Origin: Cryoendolithus antarcticus
Taxonomy: Eukaryota; Ascomycota; Dothideomycetes; Cladosporiales; Cladosporiaceae
DNA: 64,000 nt
Direction: 5' to 3'
Assembly: GCA_002077065.1 (NCBI GenBank)
Contig: NAJO01000041.1
Coordinates: forward strand, 310,001-374,000
Shown here in pieces: positions 10,145 to 20,396 of this stretch (the stretch's first letter is position 1; each line of letters starts with the position of its first letter). Under the pieces are notes generated by a model that was given only the letters and a program-made list of their open reading frames with translations, had not been told where the DNA came from and did not search any database. Both the position numbers and the translations under genes were made by a program.

Positions 10145-11524
10145 ATGTTCAAATCAGTCACTACTCGCGCCGCGAGGCATCTCATCCAGCCCACAGTCGC
10201 CAGCCGACGATGTCTCCATGCCCCAGTTGCCTTCGATTGGAAGGACCCATTGGGTGCTGCCAACATGTTTACTGAAGATGAATTGGCCATAGCAGAGACA
10301 GCGGAGTCATATTGTCAGGAACGCATGCTTCCTCGAGTGCTTGGTGTGCGAGCCTCTACTGATGACATGACATCACCATACTAACAGTATCGCAGAGGCA
10401 TACCGGAACGAGGACTACGACAAGAGCATCCTGACCGAGATGGGCGAGCTCGGCCTGCTCGGTGCGACGATCAAAGGCTACGACTGCGCGGGCGTCTCGT
10501 CAGTAGCATCTGGTCTCATCACACGAGCAGTCGAGCGTGTAGACTCGGGCTACCGAAGTGGCATGAGTGTGCAGTCGTCACTAGCGATGGGTGGTATCGA
10601 GGAATTCGGCACAGAAGAGCAGAAAGAGAAGTTCCTGCCCGGCATGGCCAAGGGCAAGATCATTGGCTGCTTCGGCCTGACAGAGCCAAACCACGGCAGT
10701 GATCCTGGGTCTATGGAGAGTACAGCGAAGCCACATCCGACGAAGGAGGGGTACTACAGCCTGAGCGGGTCGAAGACATGGATTACGAACTCCCCGATAG
10801 CCGATGTGCTCCTCGTCTGGGCGAAGCTACAAGAGACAGGCAAGATCCGCGGCTTCCTCGTTGAGCGCAGCCAATGTCCACCTGGCACACTCGAGACGCC
10901 CAAGCTCGGCGACAAGAATGGTCTACGCGCCAGCTTGACGGGCATGATCCATATGGACGGTGTACCTGTCGCGAAGGAGATGATGTTCCCTGACGTCGAG
11001 GGCTTGAGAGGTCCATTCTCGTGCCTGAACAGCGCTCGCTACGGCATCGCGTGGGGCACCATTGGCGCGTTGGAGGACTGCATCGCCCGTACGCGCGAGT
11101 ACGCACTCGAGCGAAAGCAATTCAAGGGCAACCCAATTGCGAAGTACCAGCTTGTGCAGAAGAAGCTCGCGGACGCCACGACAGACGCCGCGTTCGGGAT
11201 ACTAGCCGCGCATCACGTCGGACGCTTGAAGGACGAGGGTAAGGCGGCGCCTGAGATGATCAGCATGATCAAGAGGCAGAATTGTGATCGGGCGCTTGTC
11301 AACGCGAGGACGTTGCAGGAAGTGTTCGGAGGCAATGCTGTTAGTGACGAGTATCACATTGGCAGGCATGTGTCGAATTTGTTCGTGACGCAGACGTACG
11401 AGGGGCAGAGCGATATACATGGTGAGTTCCGAAGATTGATGACTTTCCAGTGAAGTACAATACTGACCTTCCCATAGCATTGATCCTTGGCCGCGCAATC
11501 ACAGGCATCCAAGCCTTTGTTTAG
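10145..11524 (+). CDS. glutaryl-CoA dehydrogenase, mitochondrial
   Basis: Exons 10145-10343, 10396-11421 and 11478-11524 give 423 residues. The first about 25 residues are basic and hydroxylated, typical of a mitochondrial presequence (MFKSVTTRAARH). The acyl-CoA dehydrogenase fold is complete: FGLTEPNHGSDPGS for flavin and substrate, R120 in SGYRSGMSVQSS (the arginine that binds the glutaryl carboxylate), and the catalytic base E402 in TYEGQSDIHALILGRAITG. The FAD enzyme oxidises and decarboxylates glutaryl-CoA to crotonyl-CoA in lysine, hydroxylysine and tryptophan breakdown and feeds electrons to ETF. The first intron (52 nt) has a perfect TACTAAC branch point at 10378-10384; the second is 56 nt. 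Without splicing, the last 14 residues of the conserved C-terminus would be lost. Confidence 0.93.
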
Positions 11525-11862
11525 GTGATAGTCGACGAGACGACTCGAACGTCAACCTAAGCTGCAAATAGCGTGCCTCTCAAAGGATGGAGTCTGGGGC
11601 ATTGGTCCACTGTCGACTGACCGCTACCAATTCGGGGTTATAGTCGCTCCTCGCTAAGATCACGAACATGGGTCGTGCAGGATGCTGAATGCTTTTCAAG
11701 ACCCTCCCACACCTTTCAAGGGCGTCCTCTCGTCGCGAGAGGTCCAATCTGCATATATGTAGTATACAATACTGTATATTGCCTTGTCCATACCCTCCTC
11801 TTTGTCTCCCGGGCACTCGCGGCTCAGCCAAGCCATTGAACCCCCATCATTTCGACGTGGGA

Positions 11863-11882
11863 CCACGGTCCGACCACCGTGG
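11863..11882. repeat. small inverted repeat (7-bp stem, 6-nt loop)
   Basis: CCACGGT at 11863-11869 is the reverse complement of ACCGTGG at 11876-11882. It is GC-rich and lies 11 bp before the larger inverted repeat. Confidence 0.65.
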
Positions 11883-11893
11883 GATCGCCTCCA

Positions 11894-11951
11894 CCTGTAC
11901 TTAGGGATTCCCGTTGATATCGTGAACGCCGACCTCATCCCTAAGTACAGG
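11894..11951. repeat. 14-bp perfect inverted repeat with 30-nt spacer
   Basis: CCTGTACTTAGGGA (11894-11907) and TCCCTAAGTACAGG (11938-11951) are exact reverse complements around a 30-nt spacer. It may be a hairpin, a split binding site, or the ends of a tiny foldback element. No function can be assigned from sequence alone. Confidence 0.8.
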
Positions 11952-12157
11952 ATGAACCGACAATGCAAATTTCTATCGCGTAAGGAGGCGATGGAAGCAT
12001 CCACATGACCAACAAAGTCCACACGTAAGGTTATCAGCAAATTCATTAAAACTCACTCCCTCATTCAAGTCCTTTGTCTCGTCCGACCACATTGACAACC
12101 GTTGCTGTCTCACTTTTTGTAGTAAGATCGCACTGTTAGACTTCACTTCGCAGCAGC

Positions 12158-13240
12158 ATGAAATTGGTGGATCTCACGCGCAACACCATTGGCGCAGGAC
12201 AAGACAGCAAGATGGACGCCTCGACCATCCAGAACAAGTTTCTGAAGACCAATGATGACTTGGGACTGGTGGCAGTGGGCTTCTCCGGCGGACAGGTATG
12301 TCATGTAGCAAGCTCATAAACGATAGACAGATACTGAAAGTGATGGTTGCAGTGCAAAGCCGGCGTCGACGCCGCCCCAATGGCCCTCATCGAGTCCGGC
12401 CTAGTCGACCAACTCCAAAACGACCTGGCTTACAAAGTCCACTATGACAACGAAGTCCACGCCTACACGTCCCTACTCCCATCCTCCGACCCACCCCACC
12501 GCGGTATGAAAAACCCTCGTGCCGTCTCAGCAGTCACGCAAGAGCTCTCCAGCCAAGTCTATGCCCACGCGAAAGAAGGCCGCTTCGTCCTCACCCTCGG
12601 CGGCGATCACAGCATAGCCATAGGAACAATCAGCGGTACCGCGAAGGCGATTCGGGAGAGGCTAGGCAGGGACATGGCGGTCATCTGGGTAGATGCACAC
12701 GCCGATATTAACACGCCGGAAACCTCAGATAGTGGAAACATCCACGGCATGCCCGTCGCTTTCCTCACAGGTCTCGCTTCAGAAAACGCAGAAAACGCTT
12801 TCGGCTGGCTGAAACCCGAGCATCGCGTAAGCGTCAAGAAGCTAGTCTACATCGGCCTCCGCGACATCGACCGCGGCGAGAAGCGCATCTTGCGCGAACA
12901 CGGCATCAAAGCCTTCAGCATGCACGACATCGATCGTCACGGCATCGGCAAGGTGATGGATATGGCGCTCGGGCACATCGGTACGGACACGCCTATACAT
13001 TTGTCCTTTGACATCGACGCGCTGGACCCGAGTTTTGCTCCTAGTACTGGCACCGCTGTGAGGGGCGGGCTGACGTTGAGAGAAGGGGATTTCATTGCCG
13101 AGTGTGTGCATGAGACTGGGAGTCTGGTGGCGCTGGACTTGGTGGAGGTGAATCCGAGTCTTGAGCAGAATGGCGCGGCGGAGACGGTGAGGGCGGGTGT
13201 GAGTATTGTGAGGTGTGCGTTGGGGGATACGTTGTTGTAG
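12158..13240 (+). CDS. CAR1: arginase
   Basis: Exons 12158-12295 and 12353-13240 (57-nt GTATGT..TTGCAG intron) give 341 residues. All manganese ligands of the ureohydrolase family are in place: H132 in GGDHSIAIG, D160/H162/D164 in WVDAHADINTP, and D266/D268 in SFDIDALDPSF. Arginase splits arginine into ornithine and urea, which lets the fungus use arginine as nitrogen source and supplies ornithine for proline and polyamines. The N-terminus carries an about 15-residue extension beyond the SKMDASTIQ region, so an internal Met (residue 19) is an alternative start. At the splice junction the usual Gly-Gln-Gly reads Gly-Gln-Cys; the position is outside the active site. The nearest gene upstream, the dehydrogenase, is 633 bp away, so this gene has its own promoter. 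Confidence 0.94.
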
Positions 13241-14322
13241 CGTTGCCGACTTGAGTGATGAGGCTGGGAATGGTCAAAGTGTCAGCCGCGCCGCCTACCA
13301 TTGGAGAGTGCCTGGGCGTTGCCGATAGACATCTGATAGACTGCTTGCAGATCAGCAACGAAAGTGTCTTAAGACACGATCGCATTCGTCTTGGTAGCTT
13401 CACTTTCACGACTACATCGGTATATGAACGTGCTCGCTCAAGACCGACTGAGCCTCAAGGTCAACATTATTCGTGGGATGCTCAGAGCAAATACAGGTGC
13501 AAATACAGGTGTATTCAGATTGTGTATCGTATTTCTCGTTGCTAGCAAGCTACCTAGGCTGCCAGACGCAGCCTCCCTCGGGGTATCATTCTTTCACTAT
13601 AAATCAGAAACGCCGTCCGACACCATGTTTAGGGCCCCCATAGCGTCCCTTCATCTTCTGTCAGACCAGTCGGTTTACCTTCGGAGCTGGACTCGCAACA
13701 AGGTCCAGCCGTCAGGTCCAGCAGAGTTGCGTACTAATCAGCTGATCATAACGAGACGTGACCCTGCATGCTGCCGAGCGTGCTCTTCGGGGTTGCATCG
13801 AAACCAGCTCTGGACCGTAATCACCACAATAACGGTACTTCCTCGCTAATGAAGGTATGTGATTGGACTAAAGCAATGGAGTGGCGTGATCGTGGCGCTC
13901 AGCCGCCAGTACTGTACGCCCATATGCACTTGGTCACATTTGAAACTACGCGGGCCGTGCAGTGAATCGCGGTTGAGGCCAGCACGCCTCTCCTTTCTCG
14001 GAACATAGAGCGGAACAGTGAGGAATGCTCCGACGTCTGTGTAGAGGGTATCGTCCTGCTAGTTGAAGATTGCACACGAATTCTAGTGCGTCGTGCCAAA
14101 CTTGACGCTGGTCAAATTCCCGCACTCACTAGGCTCTGTAGTCAGGTCGAAGGAAGCGCAAAGGGGAGCAGCGCCTTTTACCATCCAACTGACACCAAAC
14201 AGTCACGCGACTCCTTGCCGCCTATCAGCAATCGTTGTGGCAGGGAAGCCATTCGAATTGTATACTCGGCAGCAGACAGTCACCTCTCAATGCCAGAGCA
14301 GGCTTCGGCGATATGCTGAAAG
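13241..14322. other. 1.1-kb intergenic region
   Basis: No gene is supported. A 12-bp unit (gcaaatacaggt) occurs twice in tandem at 13487-13510. A TATA-like stretch (13597-13603) precedes an ATG at 13624 that opens a 75-codon frame without recognisable features. The end of the region is the promoter of the Clr5-domain gene. Confidence 0.45.
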
Positions 14323-16061
14323 ATGGCAGACAACCAGGCTACAAGACCAAGCAACCCGCCTTCGTCGTCTGACTGGGCCAAGTGGCGCGCCGAGATTATC
14401 ATATGTCGCCAGAGTTCGCGGACATATGCCATTCTCAGGGATCGTATGATCAGTCGCGGGTTTATAGCTAGGTAAGCAGTCGTTTTTAACATGATCGAAG
14501 AAGCAGCTACAGGTATGCCGAAGGCTAACGTAGCAGTGTCCCGTCCTACAAAGCCAAGTTTGCTAAATGGAACATTCGACACAACGCCACACTGGACGAT
14601 ATGAAGTATCTCGGCATGGTGATTCGCGATCAAAACCTTCACGACGTCGAGCCAGCACATCGACCTCGGTTCTGGATCAATGGGCGCTGCTTCTACTACC
14701 ACCACGTGGCGAGGAGACTCAAAGACGCCGGACTTTCGTTGGAGCATCTGGGCCCTACCGTTCCCAAACCCAATCACATCAACATCGAAACCCATCAGGA
14801 ACGCGGCTCAGATCGAGCTGACTCTTGCCCTCTCCTTAACCTGGATGAGGCGCCGGAAGATGATGCCGCGGTGTTCATTAGAGCTGGTCCACCCTCCTGC
14901 GGCGGTGTGCATCTCGAATCGGCAGAGCCCGGGTATGGGTTGTGTCGGATCTACCCAGGTAGGCCATCTCATATGTCTGGACGGTCAAACATTCTACCTC
15001 GTGCTCTCTCGCCCCCCCACGAATTGCGAACTGCCCAGACTCTCTATTTAAGCATCAGTAATTACGTGAAAGGTGCCTTCGAGAACGGTCAATTCATTGT
15101 GAACGACGTGGGGGAACTGGTCAACCGCTCTTCAGAACAGGGTGCGAAGAACTTATCCACATTCCACATTTACTTCAACATCGGCATCGACTTTTGGGAC
15201 AGGCAGCTTCCCAATGAAGCCTTTCTATGGTTCCGAAAGGCCTCGGCGCTAGTGCAGGAACTGCTCAAGGACCAGGATCCGAGGCTGTTGGAGATCTTTG
15301 CCGATGTGTCGATACTCCTTCATGCAAAGGGCTTGGGCGATTTGTACAACATTCTTCTGAGACAGATGTGTGCAATGGTTCAGATCGAGGAGAGGACACG
15401 ACATGCGGAGATGCAGCCCTGGGCCCTCATGTTCTCGCAGCTAGGTAAGGCCTCTGGTCCGGACCTTATCACAACGATAGAAAGGGGGTGGAAATGCGGC
15501 TACGATCAATTTGTCAGCTCGCCTTTGGGTCCCTCGCACGCGGTCAATATCTCTTGCCGCTTGAACTATCTCGTACGCACACAAGGCAAGCTTGATGCTG
15601 GTAAGACTTTAGATTCGTCGTGGGCCCACGTCATGCCAGAAACGAATGACTACGACACTAGTCTACAGCAGCGATTCGCCTATGGCAAGTTCCAGTATTT
15701 GCAGGGCAAATTTTGCGATGCGCTAAAGAGCATGTTTGAAATTCTCAGGTTGTGTGAGCAAGCCAGTCGCGCAGGCGTCTGGAAATGGTGGCGTCTGGAA
15801 ATTGACGCAATTGAGCTATCAGCACGATGCTACCACGATATTGACATGCAACGTCCGGGAAGTGAGAGGTTCGCTGAAGCCGAGGCGACGCTCAAGAGAG
15901 CGATTAAGTACAGCCAGGAAACGCATGGTCTGCACTCGGCCAAAACTTTATCTATGAAACACACTTTATGGGCTTGGTTGCAAGAAATGGGACGGAGTGT
16001 CGAGGCAGAAGCGCTGAAACAAGACCTTGACGCTGCAGTCGCCATAGATAGTGATGTGTGA
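14323..16061 (+). CDS. Clr5-domain protein of unknown function
   Basis: Exon 1 (14323-14471) and exon 2 (14537-16061) give 557 residues. The N-terminus (about 16-70) matches the fungal Clr5 domain: a conserved W, a helix ending in RDRMISRGFIAS, then YKAKFAKW. Clr5 was named from a fission yeast protein needed for heterochromatic silencing; most filamentous fungi have many Clr5 paralogues of unknown role. The rest is helical and TPR-like (FHIYFNIGIDFWDRQLPNEA, YGKFQYLQGKFCDALKSMFE, AEATLKRAIKYSQETHG), suggesting a repeat scaffold. The acceptor is a tandem TAGCAG; use of the second AG (ending at 14536) restores the F-x-A-S-x3-Y-K spacing, use of the first adds one serine. No DNA-binding motif other than Clr5 is seen. 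Confidence 0.8.
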
Positions 16062-16710
16062 TGTTAAGTCACAACCCTGTTACTTATTTACTATAATATA
16101 TCACGACGAGGAGGAATTTCAAGCCCCCGTTCCGTTGAATTTGTACGAACGATGCACCCTACCCACTATGACTTTCCTCCTCTCTAGAAGTAAAGCTTAA
16201 CAATTCAATTCGCACATAACACAAAGCCGGAAGGGGATGTATCGAAAAGCGAAAGCTTGCATTTGGCGACGGTGATAAGGTTACTAATTTGACGCTAGTT
16301 AAGGCAGGCTATTCGGGTTGAAAGGCTCGCGCTAGCCGTAGTAAAGGAGATAGTGTGAGCTGATTGCACGTAGATGCACGCGCTAGCGAAAGGGAGAAGT
16401 ACGCGCTAGTAGAAGTAGCAGGGATGGCGTGAGCTGCTTATACGTACGAAGTAGATGCACGCTAATTGAAGTGTGAGAAATGCGCGCTAGCAAAAGTGGC
16501 GGAGATAGACGCTAGCAAAAGTAGTGCAGATAGACGCTAGCAAAAGTAGCGGAGATAGACGCTAGCAATAGTAGGTAACAGTAAGTCGAGCGATATAGCT
16601 GACATGGCCCACGTATGTAAGCTCACACTTCTTCGCGCTCGGTGCCTCTTGTTCTTCTTCAGACGTCTTGTCATCTACCCACATTGGATTGATTGGGATT
16701 CTCAGACACC
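16062..16710. other. intergenic region dominated by a minisatellite
   Basis: It lies between the Clr5 gene and the next membrane-protein gene. It contains the degenerate 25-bp repeat array described separately. The about 130 bp after the array is the likely core promoter of the gene starting at 16711. No coding exon is seen. Confidence 0.5.
16329..16578. repeat. degenerate 25-bp tandem repeat (minisatellite)
   Basis: Units begin with CGCTAGC and continue AAAAGTAGCGGAGATAGA. The clearest copies start at 16485, 16510, 16535 and 16560, spaced exactly 25 bp. Older copies start near 16329, 16380 and 16403 and are interrupted by a longer related block (gtgagctg..cgtag..atgcacg) that itself occurs twice. 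The array ends about 130 bp before the next start codon. Confidence 0.8.
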
Positions 16711-18701
16711 ATGTCACACGTCTACGAAGGCATATGGATAGATTGGTCATTGGGACTCTTCTCTGGTGCAACCCTTACTCTCGGACGCGAAAGCGGTGCT
16801 ATTCTAGCGGCAGCTTTGCCTATCTTCGTCACGTCAGCAGGCAGCGGCTTCTGGTTCCTCGTTCGCTTTGCCACGCATCAGGCTCGAGCAGCGTCGGTGG
16901 ACCCGAATGATGTCAGCAATCCTCTGGGTCATGATGGCCTCTATTGCCAACAGCAGGTTGTTCTCCGTAACGCAGATACACCATCGGGAGCGGCTTGGAC
17001 GGTGACGAAGATTACCTGGGCCTGGAGGAATGCCAGCATCAAAAGTATTTCTCGCTCACTTCCCCTTCTTGTGATCGCGATCTTGGTCTACATCAGCTTC
17101 GCAGCTGCCTCGCTTCTCACAGCTCAAGTTCAGAGTGCGGCTACTACCGACGTTCTGATCGTTGGCACAACATGCGGAGTATGGAACTTCACCGGTGAAC
17201 CCACCGTCGTCGGCTCGGAAGCTGCAGCCAAGTTCCTTGCACAGACACGTGCGGCTGCCTTGTACGCACGCAAGTGTTACGACAGCGATGCCGAAGGGAC
17301 GCAATGCAGTCAGTTCGCGTCGCAAGCCATAGGCTACGCTATCGATTCTCAGGCGAAGTGCCCGTTCGCGGGCGGTATGTGTGTCGGGAGAAACAACGCT
17401 GCTATCCAAATGGACACCGGTCTGATAGATTCGGACATCCATCTTGGCATCAACGCACCGTATAAGCAGCGATTACAAGTCCAGAAAGTAACGACGTGCT
17501 CACCGCTAGATATGACGGGATACCAGCGAGCAGCGTCCGATGTTACGGGATCGCTACCCTACAGCTGGAATGACACGTTCGTCGAAAACCTGCTCGGTCC
17601 GAACCTCGACAACAATTACACCTATAGATACAACCTACACGGTGCCTATGACGACGTTGGATATGGGTATACACTTGAGTAAGTGAAGCCCACAGGCTCA
17701 TCGTTACGACAGACATTAATGGAAGATCCAGTGCTGTAGCCTTCTATGCCGGTGCTGACGGCAATGCCTGGTCACCGATATCAGAGATACGCCCGGAGGA
17801 TGCCGACCTCACAGTCCTCTTCTTAGGATCGGATCACGTCGTATACAACACTGTTGTAGCGGACCCTTTCTACCGCGCCGATGTACAAGGCTTGCCTGTC
17901 AATGACACTGATCCGCCTTACTACATTCCAAATCGTCACATCACAGCTATGGCTTGTCTCGACCAATACCGCTTCTGCAATCCTGCCCTTGCGGATTCCT
18001 GCACGCCGCTGACCAGCCTGAGTAAGGTTCTCAACGCGGTTCCTGACATTGGGCTCTCTGATTGGCAGCACGGGACTAAAGTCCGAATTGGATACTACTT
18101 GACTCTGAGCTCGATATACTATTCTGTAGCCATGCGCGGCGCTGCGGCACTTATGGCCTCCGACACACTCCTGGGAAGCATACAACCGTCACTGCCGGAT
18201 AACCAGTATGAGCTCGAGCTTATGAATTGGTTCAACATTTCCCTGGCCCGTTTGCAGCAAGGCGTTGTGGAGTATGCGAGCGGTCCATCTCAGCTGGGCA
18301 CCACCGGCCGCGTCTACGTCGACAACTCACTGATCGAGCGTGCCTTGTGTCATAGCCAGAAAATTCGAAGTCCAAAAGGGTACTATAACTTCTCGGTCTT
18401 CGGTGTCGGCATCATTGTTGTTGCCGGACTACTCCTCATCATCCTCGGTCTATGCCTCGACGCGATTGTCGGTGGCATCAAACGCTACATCGGCAGAGGA
18501 GAATACAGTTCCATGGCGTGGGCACTAGACCAGGAGCTCCAATTGCAACGTATGGCATACGAAGGCCATGGGTGGCCGGGATGGGATCACAACGACGACT
18601 CCATCCCCTTTATGACTCGAGGAGGTCCGATCGGCCGGTACACTGATGCTGGGCGCCACCCTACGATACATGCTCCGCTCCCGAAAGAACCCGAAAGATA
18701 A
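16711..18701 (+). CDS. large hypothetical membrane protein with extracellular Cys-rich domain
   Basis: Exons 16711-17678 and 17732-18701 (53-nt GTAAGT..TCCAG intron) give 645 residues. Hydrophobic segments lie near the N-terminus (about 14-55, LAAALPIFVTSAGSGFWFLV), at about 113-132 (LPLLVIAILVYISFAAASLL) and near the C-terminus (about 550-573, GVGIIVVAGLLLIILGLCL). Between the last two lies an about 420-residue domain with many cysteines and several N-glycosylation sequons (NFT, NDT, NYT, NIS), consistent with an extracellular or lumenal face. The protein ends in a polar cytoplasmic tail. I do not recognise a Pfam family, though this architecture is common among lineage-specific proteins of filamentous ascomycetes. 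A role as surface receptor or sensor is only a guess. The minisatellite lies in its promoter. Confidence 0.75.
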
Positions 18702-18946
18702 TATCAGCCACTTGTGCAAGGTGTGGTGGGCGACCATGTTTGGTACTATTGTCAGTGGCCTGTTGTATATGATTGTCGTTCTTTACGGCGAGGCGTGGAG
18801 GTCTCACGTATGCGCCGGACAAGGTCTGTAACAAATTTCCTTCCACTTACACGTTGCGGTCACGCAAGCAGAGGTGATTATCCCGTGTCATCACTCGTTA
18901 CTCCACATGCCTCCCGCTTCTTGTCCAGGCTTGGAAAAGTCCAAGG

Positions 18947-19723
18947 TCACTCGTTCTCGTTCTGCATAACCCGACTCTGCCTCCTCTTCCTCGCCACCCC
19001 TGGTGTCCAAACCCCCATGAACAACTCCTCACACTCTTCCTCATCTTGACTGTCAAACTCCACAACCTCCGGCATAGCGTCCGGCGGCATCACAAAGCTC
19101 CTGCGTTTCTTCCTACCCGCCATTTCACTCTGCCTCAGCATCTCCGCCTCCTCAATCCCATCCTCGCTCTCCCACGTGCTATTGCGACAGACTTTCTTGG
19201 CTTCGAGAATGAATTTCCCCACTTTATAGCGCTGCGACTCTTCTTCTGCGGAGATGTATTTCCAGCCTAGCACGCTGCCGCATTGCGAGCAGGAGATGTC
19301 GCCGACTGTGTGGGCGCCGGTGACGAGTTGGCGCGGGACGGGCTTGTGAGTGTATGTATTTGAAAGGTTGGGAAGAGCGTCGTTGCGCTGCTTCGCGGTA
19401 TGGAGGCCAGAGGAATCGCCAACTGCTGCTGCACTGGGAGGTGGTGCGACGAGGTATGCGCGGCCGTGTCGCCCGTTGAAGCCTTTCGAGATGATTTGGG
19501 AGGAGAGCGCGAGATCTGTCAGGCAGCGGGCGCAGCGGAGGTGCGACGCATGGCCTGAGAGGTAGGACTCATCAGGCGGACTTGCGCTGGACATGCTATC
19601 AGAGCGGTAACCTGTACTCGTGCTCGATGTGCTTGACTGCCGCCGCCGGAAGGGCGGAGTTGGAATGAGAAACGTGGGAAAGAGGGCAGGTGGTGCGGGG
19701 ATCTGAAATGGAAAGGGAGGCAT
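18947..19723 (-). CDS. Yippee/Mis18-fold zinc protein
   Basis: One minus-strand exon encodes 258 residues. The core has the two zinc-binding CxxC pairs of the Yippee fold: LRCARCLTDL (about residue 64) and ISCSQCGSVLGWKYI (about 144), followed by YKVGKFILEAKKV, which is the typical Yippee C-terminus of the domain. Pair spacing is 77 residues against about 52 in ordinary Yippee proteins, because of a low-complexity insertion (PPPSAAAVGDSSG region). The Ser/Thr-rich N-terminus and acidic C-terminus are extra. Yeast relative Moh1 is linked to stationary-phase survival and the family to ubiquitin-ligase complexes; Mis18 relatives act at centromeres. Which branch this belongs to cannot be settled here. 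It is convergent with the membrane-protein gene ending at 18701. Confidence 0.82.
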   Translation of the reverse strand: MPPFPFQIPAPPALFPTFLIPTPPFRRRQSSTSSTSTGYRSDSMSSASPPDESYLSGHASHLRCARCLTDLALSSQIISKGFNGRHGRAYLVAPPPSAAAVGDSSGLHTAKQRNDALPNLSNTYTHKPVPRQLVTGAHTVGDISCSQCGSVLGWKYISAEEESQRYKVGKFILEAKKVCRNSTWESEDGIEEAEMLRQSEMAGRKKRRSFVMPPDAMPEVVEFDSQDEEECEELFMGVWTPGVARKRRQSRVMQNENE

Positions 19724-20396
19724 CGCGACATGCTGTTACTCTGAGGAGACCATGAAGTGAAAGGAAGGAAAACCAAGTCTTGCATCAGTGTATTGTGATG
19801 GAATGCTGTCACGCGCCTCAGTAATAACAGCTGACTCGATACCTACATTGCGGTGAGACAAGAGGCCGCCATTCTCCGCAAGCACACAAGTCTAGTCACT
19901 CGGTGCTCGCGCACGACATTCGACCACTGCCGTCGCGATTAGCGATGCGAGAGGGGCATCGTGCATGCAGCTAGCCGCTGTACCATGTAGCTTGTTTGTA
20001 GCTCGATGGTGGGGGCGAAGGCGAATGACTGCCAAGATTCGTGATCACGTGCATGCGCCAATGCTGCACCGAAATGATGGATGGTCTTGTCAAAGACCAT
20101 TCCTCCCGTCCGTTCCGATCGCTATTACGCCTTGCCTAGATAGTTCCAATCGCTTCGTGCTCCGGTCTCGGCAGACTGTAATTGCCCCTGCATGCTGTCG
20201 ACTTCAGATGATGTTGAGGGCGTCGGTCAATCTTGGAGAAGGACCAGCATATTGCACCTAGTCGATGTCAGATCATGTAGATTGCTGAGTTCCGCTCATA
20301 CCCAGTCCAACAACCTGACAGGACTGTGTCATGGAGCCCGCGATATTGCCGGAGCTCTACATCTCGTAGCAATAGTGTCAATAGTAGTCACAGCAC
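19724..20396. other. intergenic region, no gene seen
   Basis: It lies between the start of the Yippee gene and the stop of the BRCT gene, both on the minus strand. Short plus-strand frames (for example 19965-20261) have no protein-like features. It should contain the Yippee promoter and the BRCT terminator. Confidence 0.5.

Larger units (their letters stand above)
11525..12157. other. intergenic region upstream of arginase with two hairpins
   Basis: No gene is supported. It holds a 7-bp-stem hairpin (11863-11882) and a 14-bp perfect inverted repeat (arms 11894-11907 and 11938-11951), about 210-290 bp upstream of the arginase start. The last part is the arginase promoter and leader. Confidence 0.5.

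Noticed and set aside
13391..13849. 152-codon plus-strand frame behind arginase, with a TATA-like stretch near 13597
   Set aside because: No domain, signal or plausible composition, and it crosses a 12-bp tandem duplication; treated as chance.
16485..16578. Regular 25-bp repeats that might suggest a CRISPR array
   Set aside because: The repeats are directly adjacent with no unique spacers, in a eukaryotic genome; this is a minisatellite.
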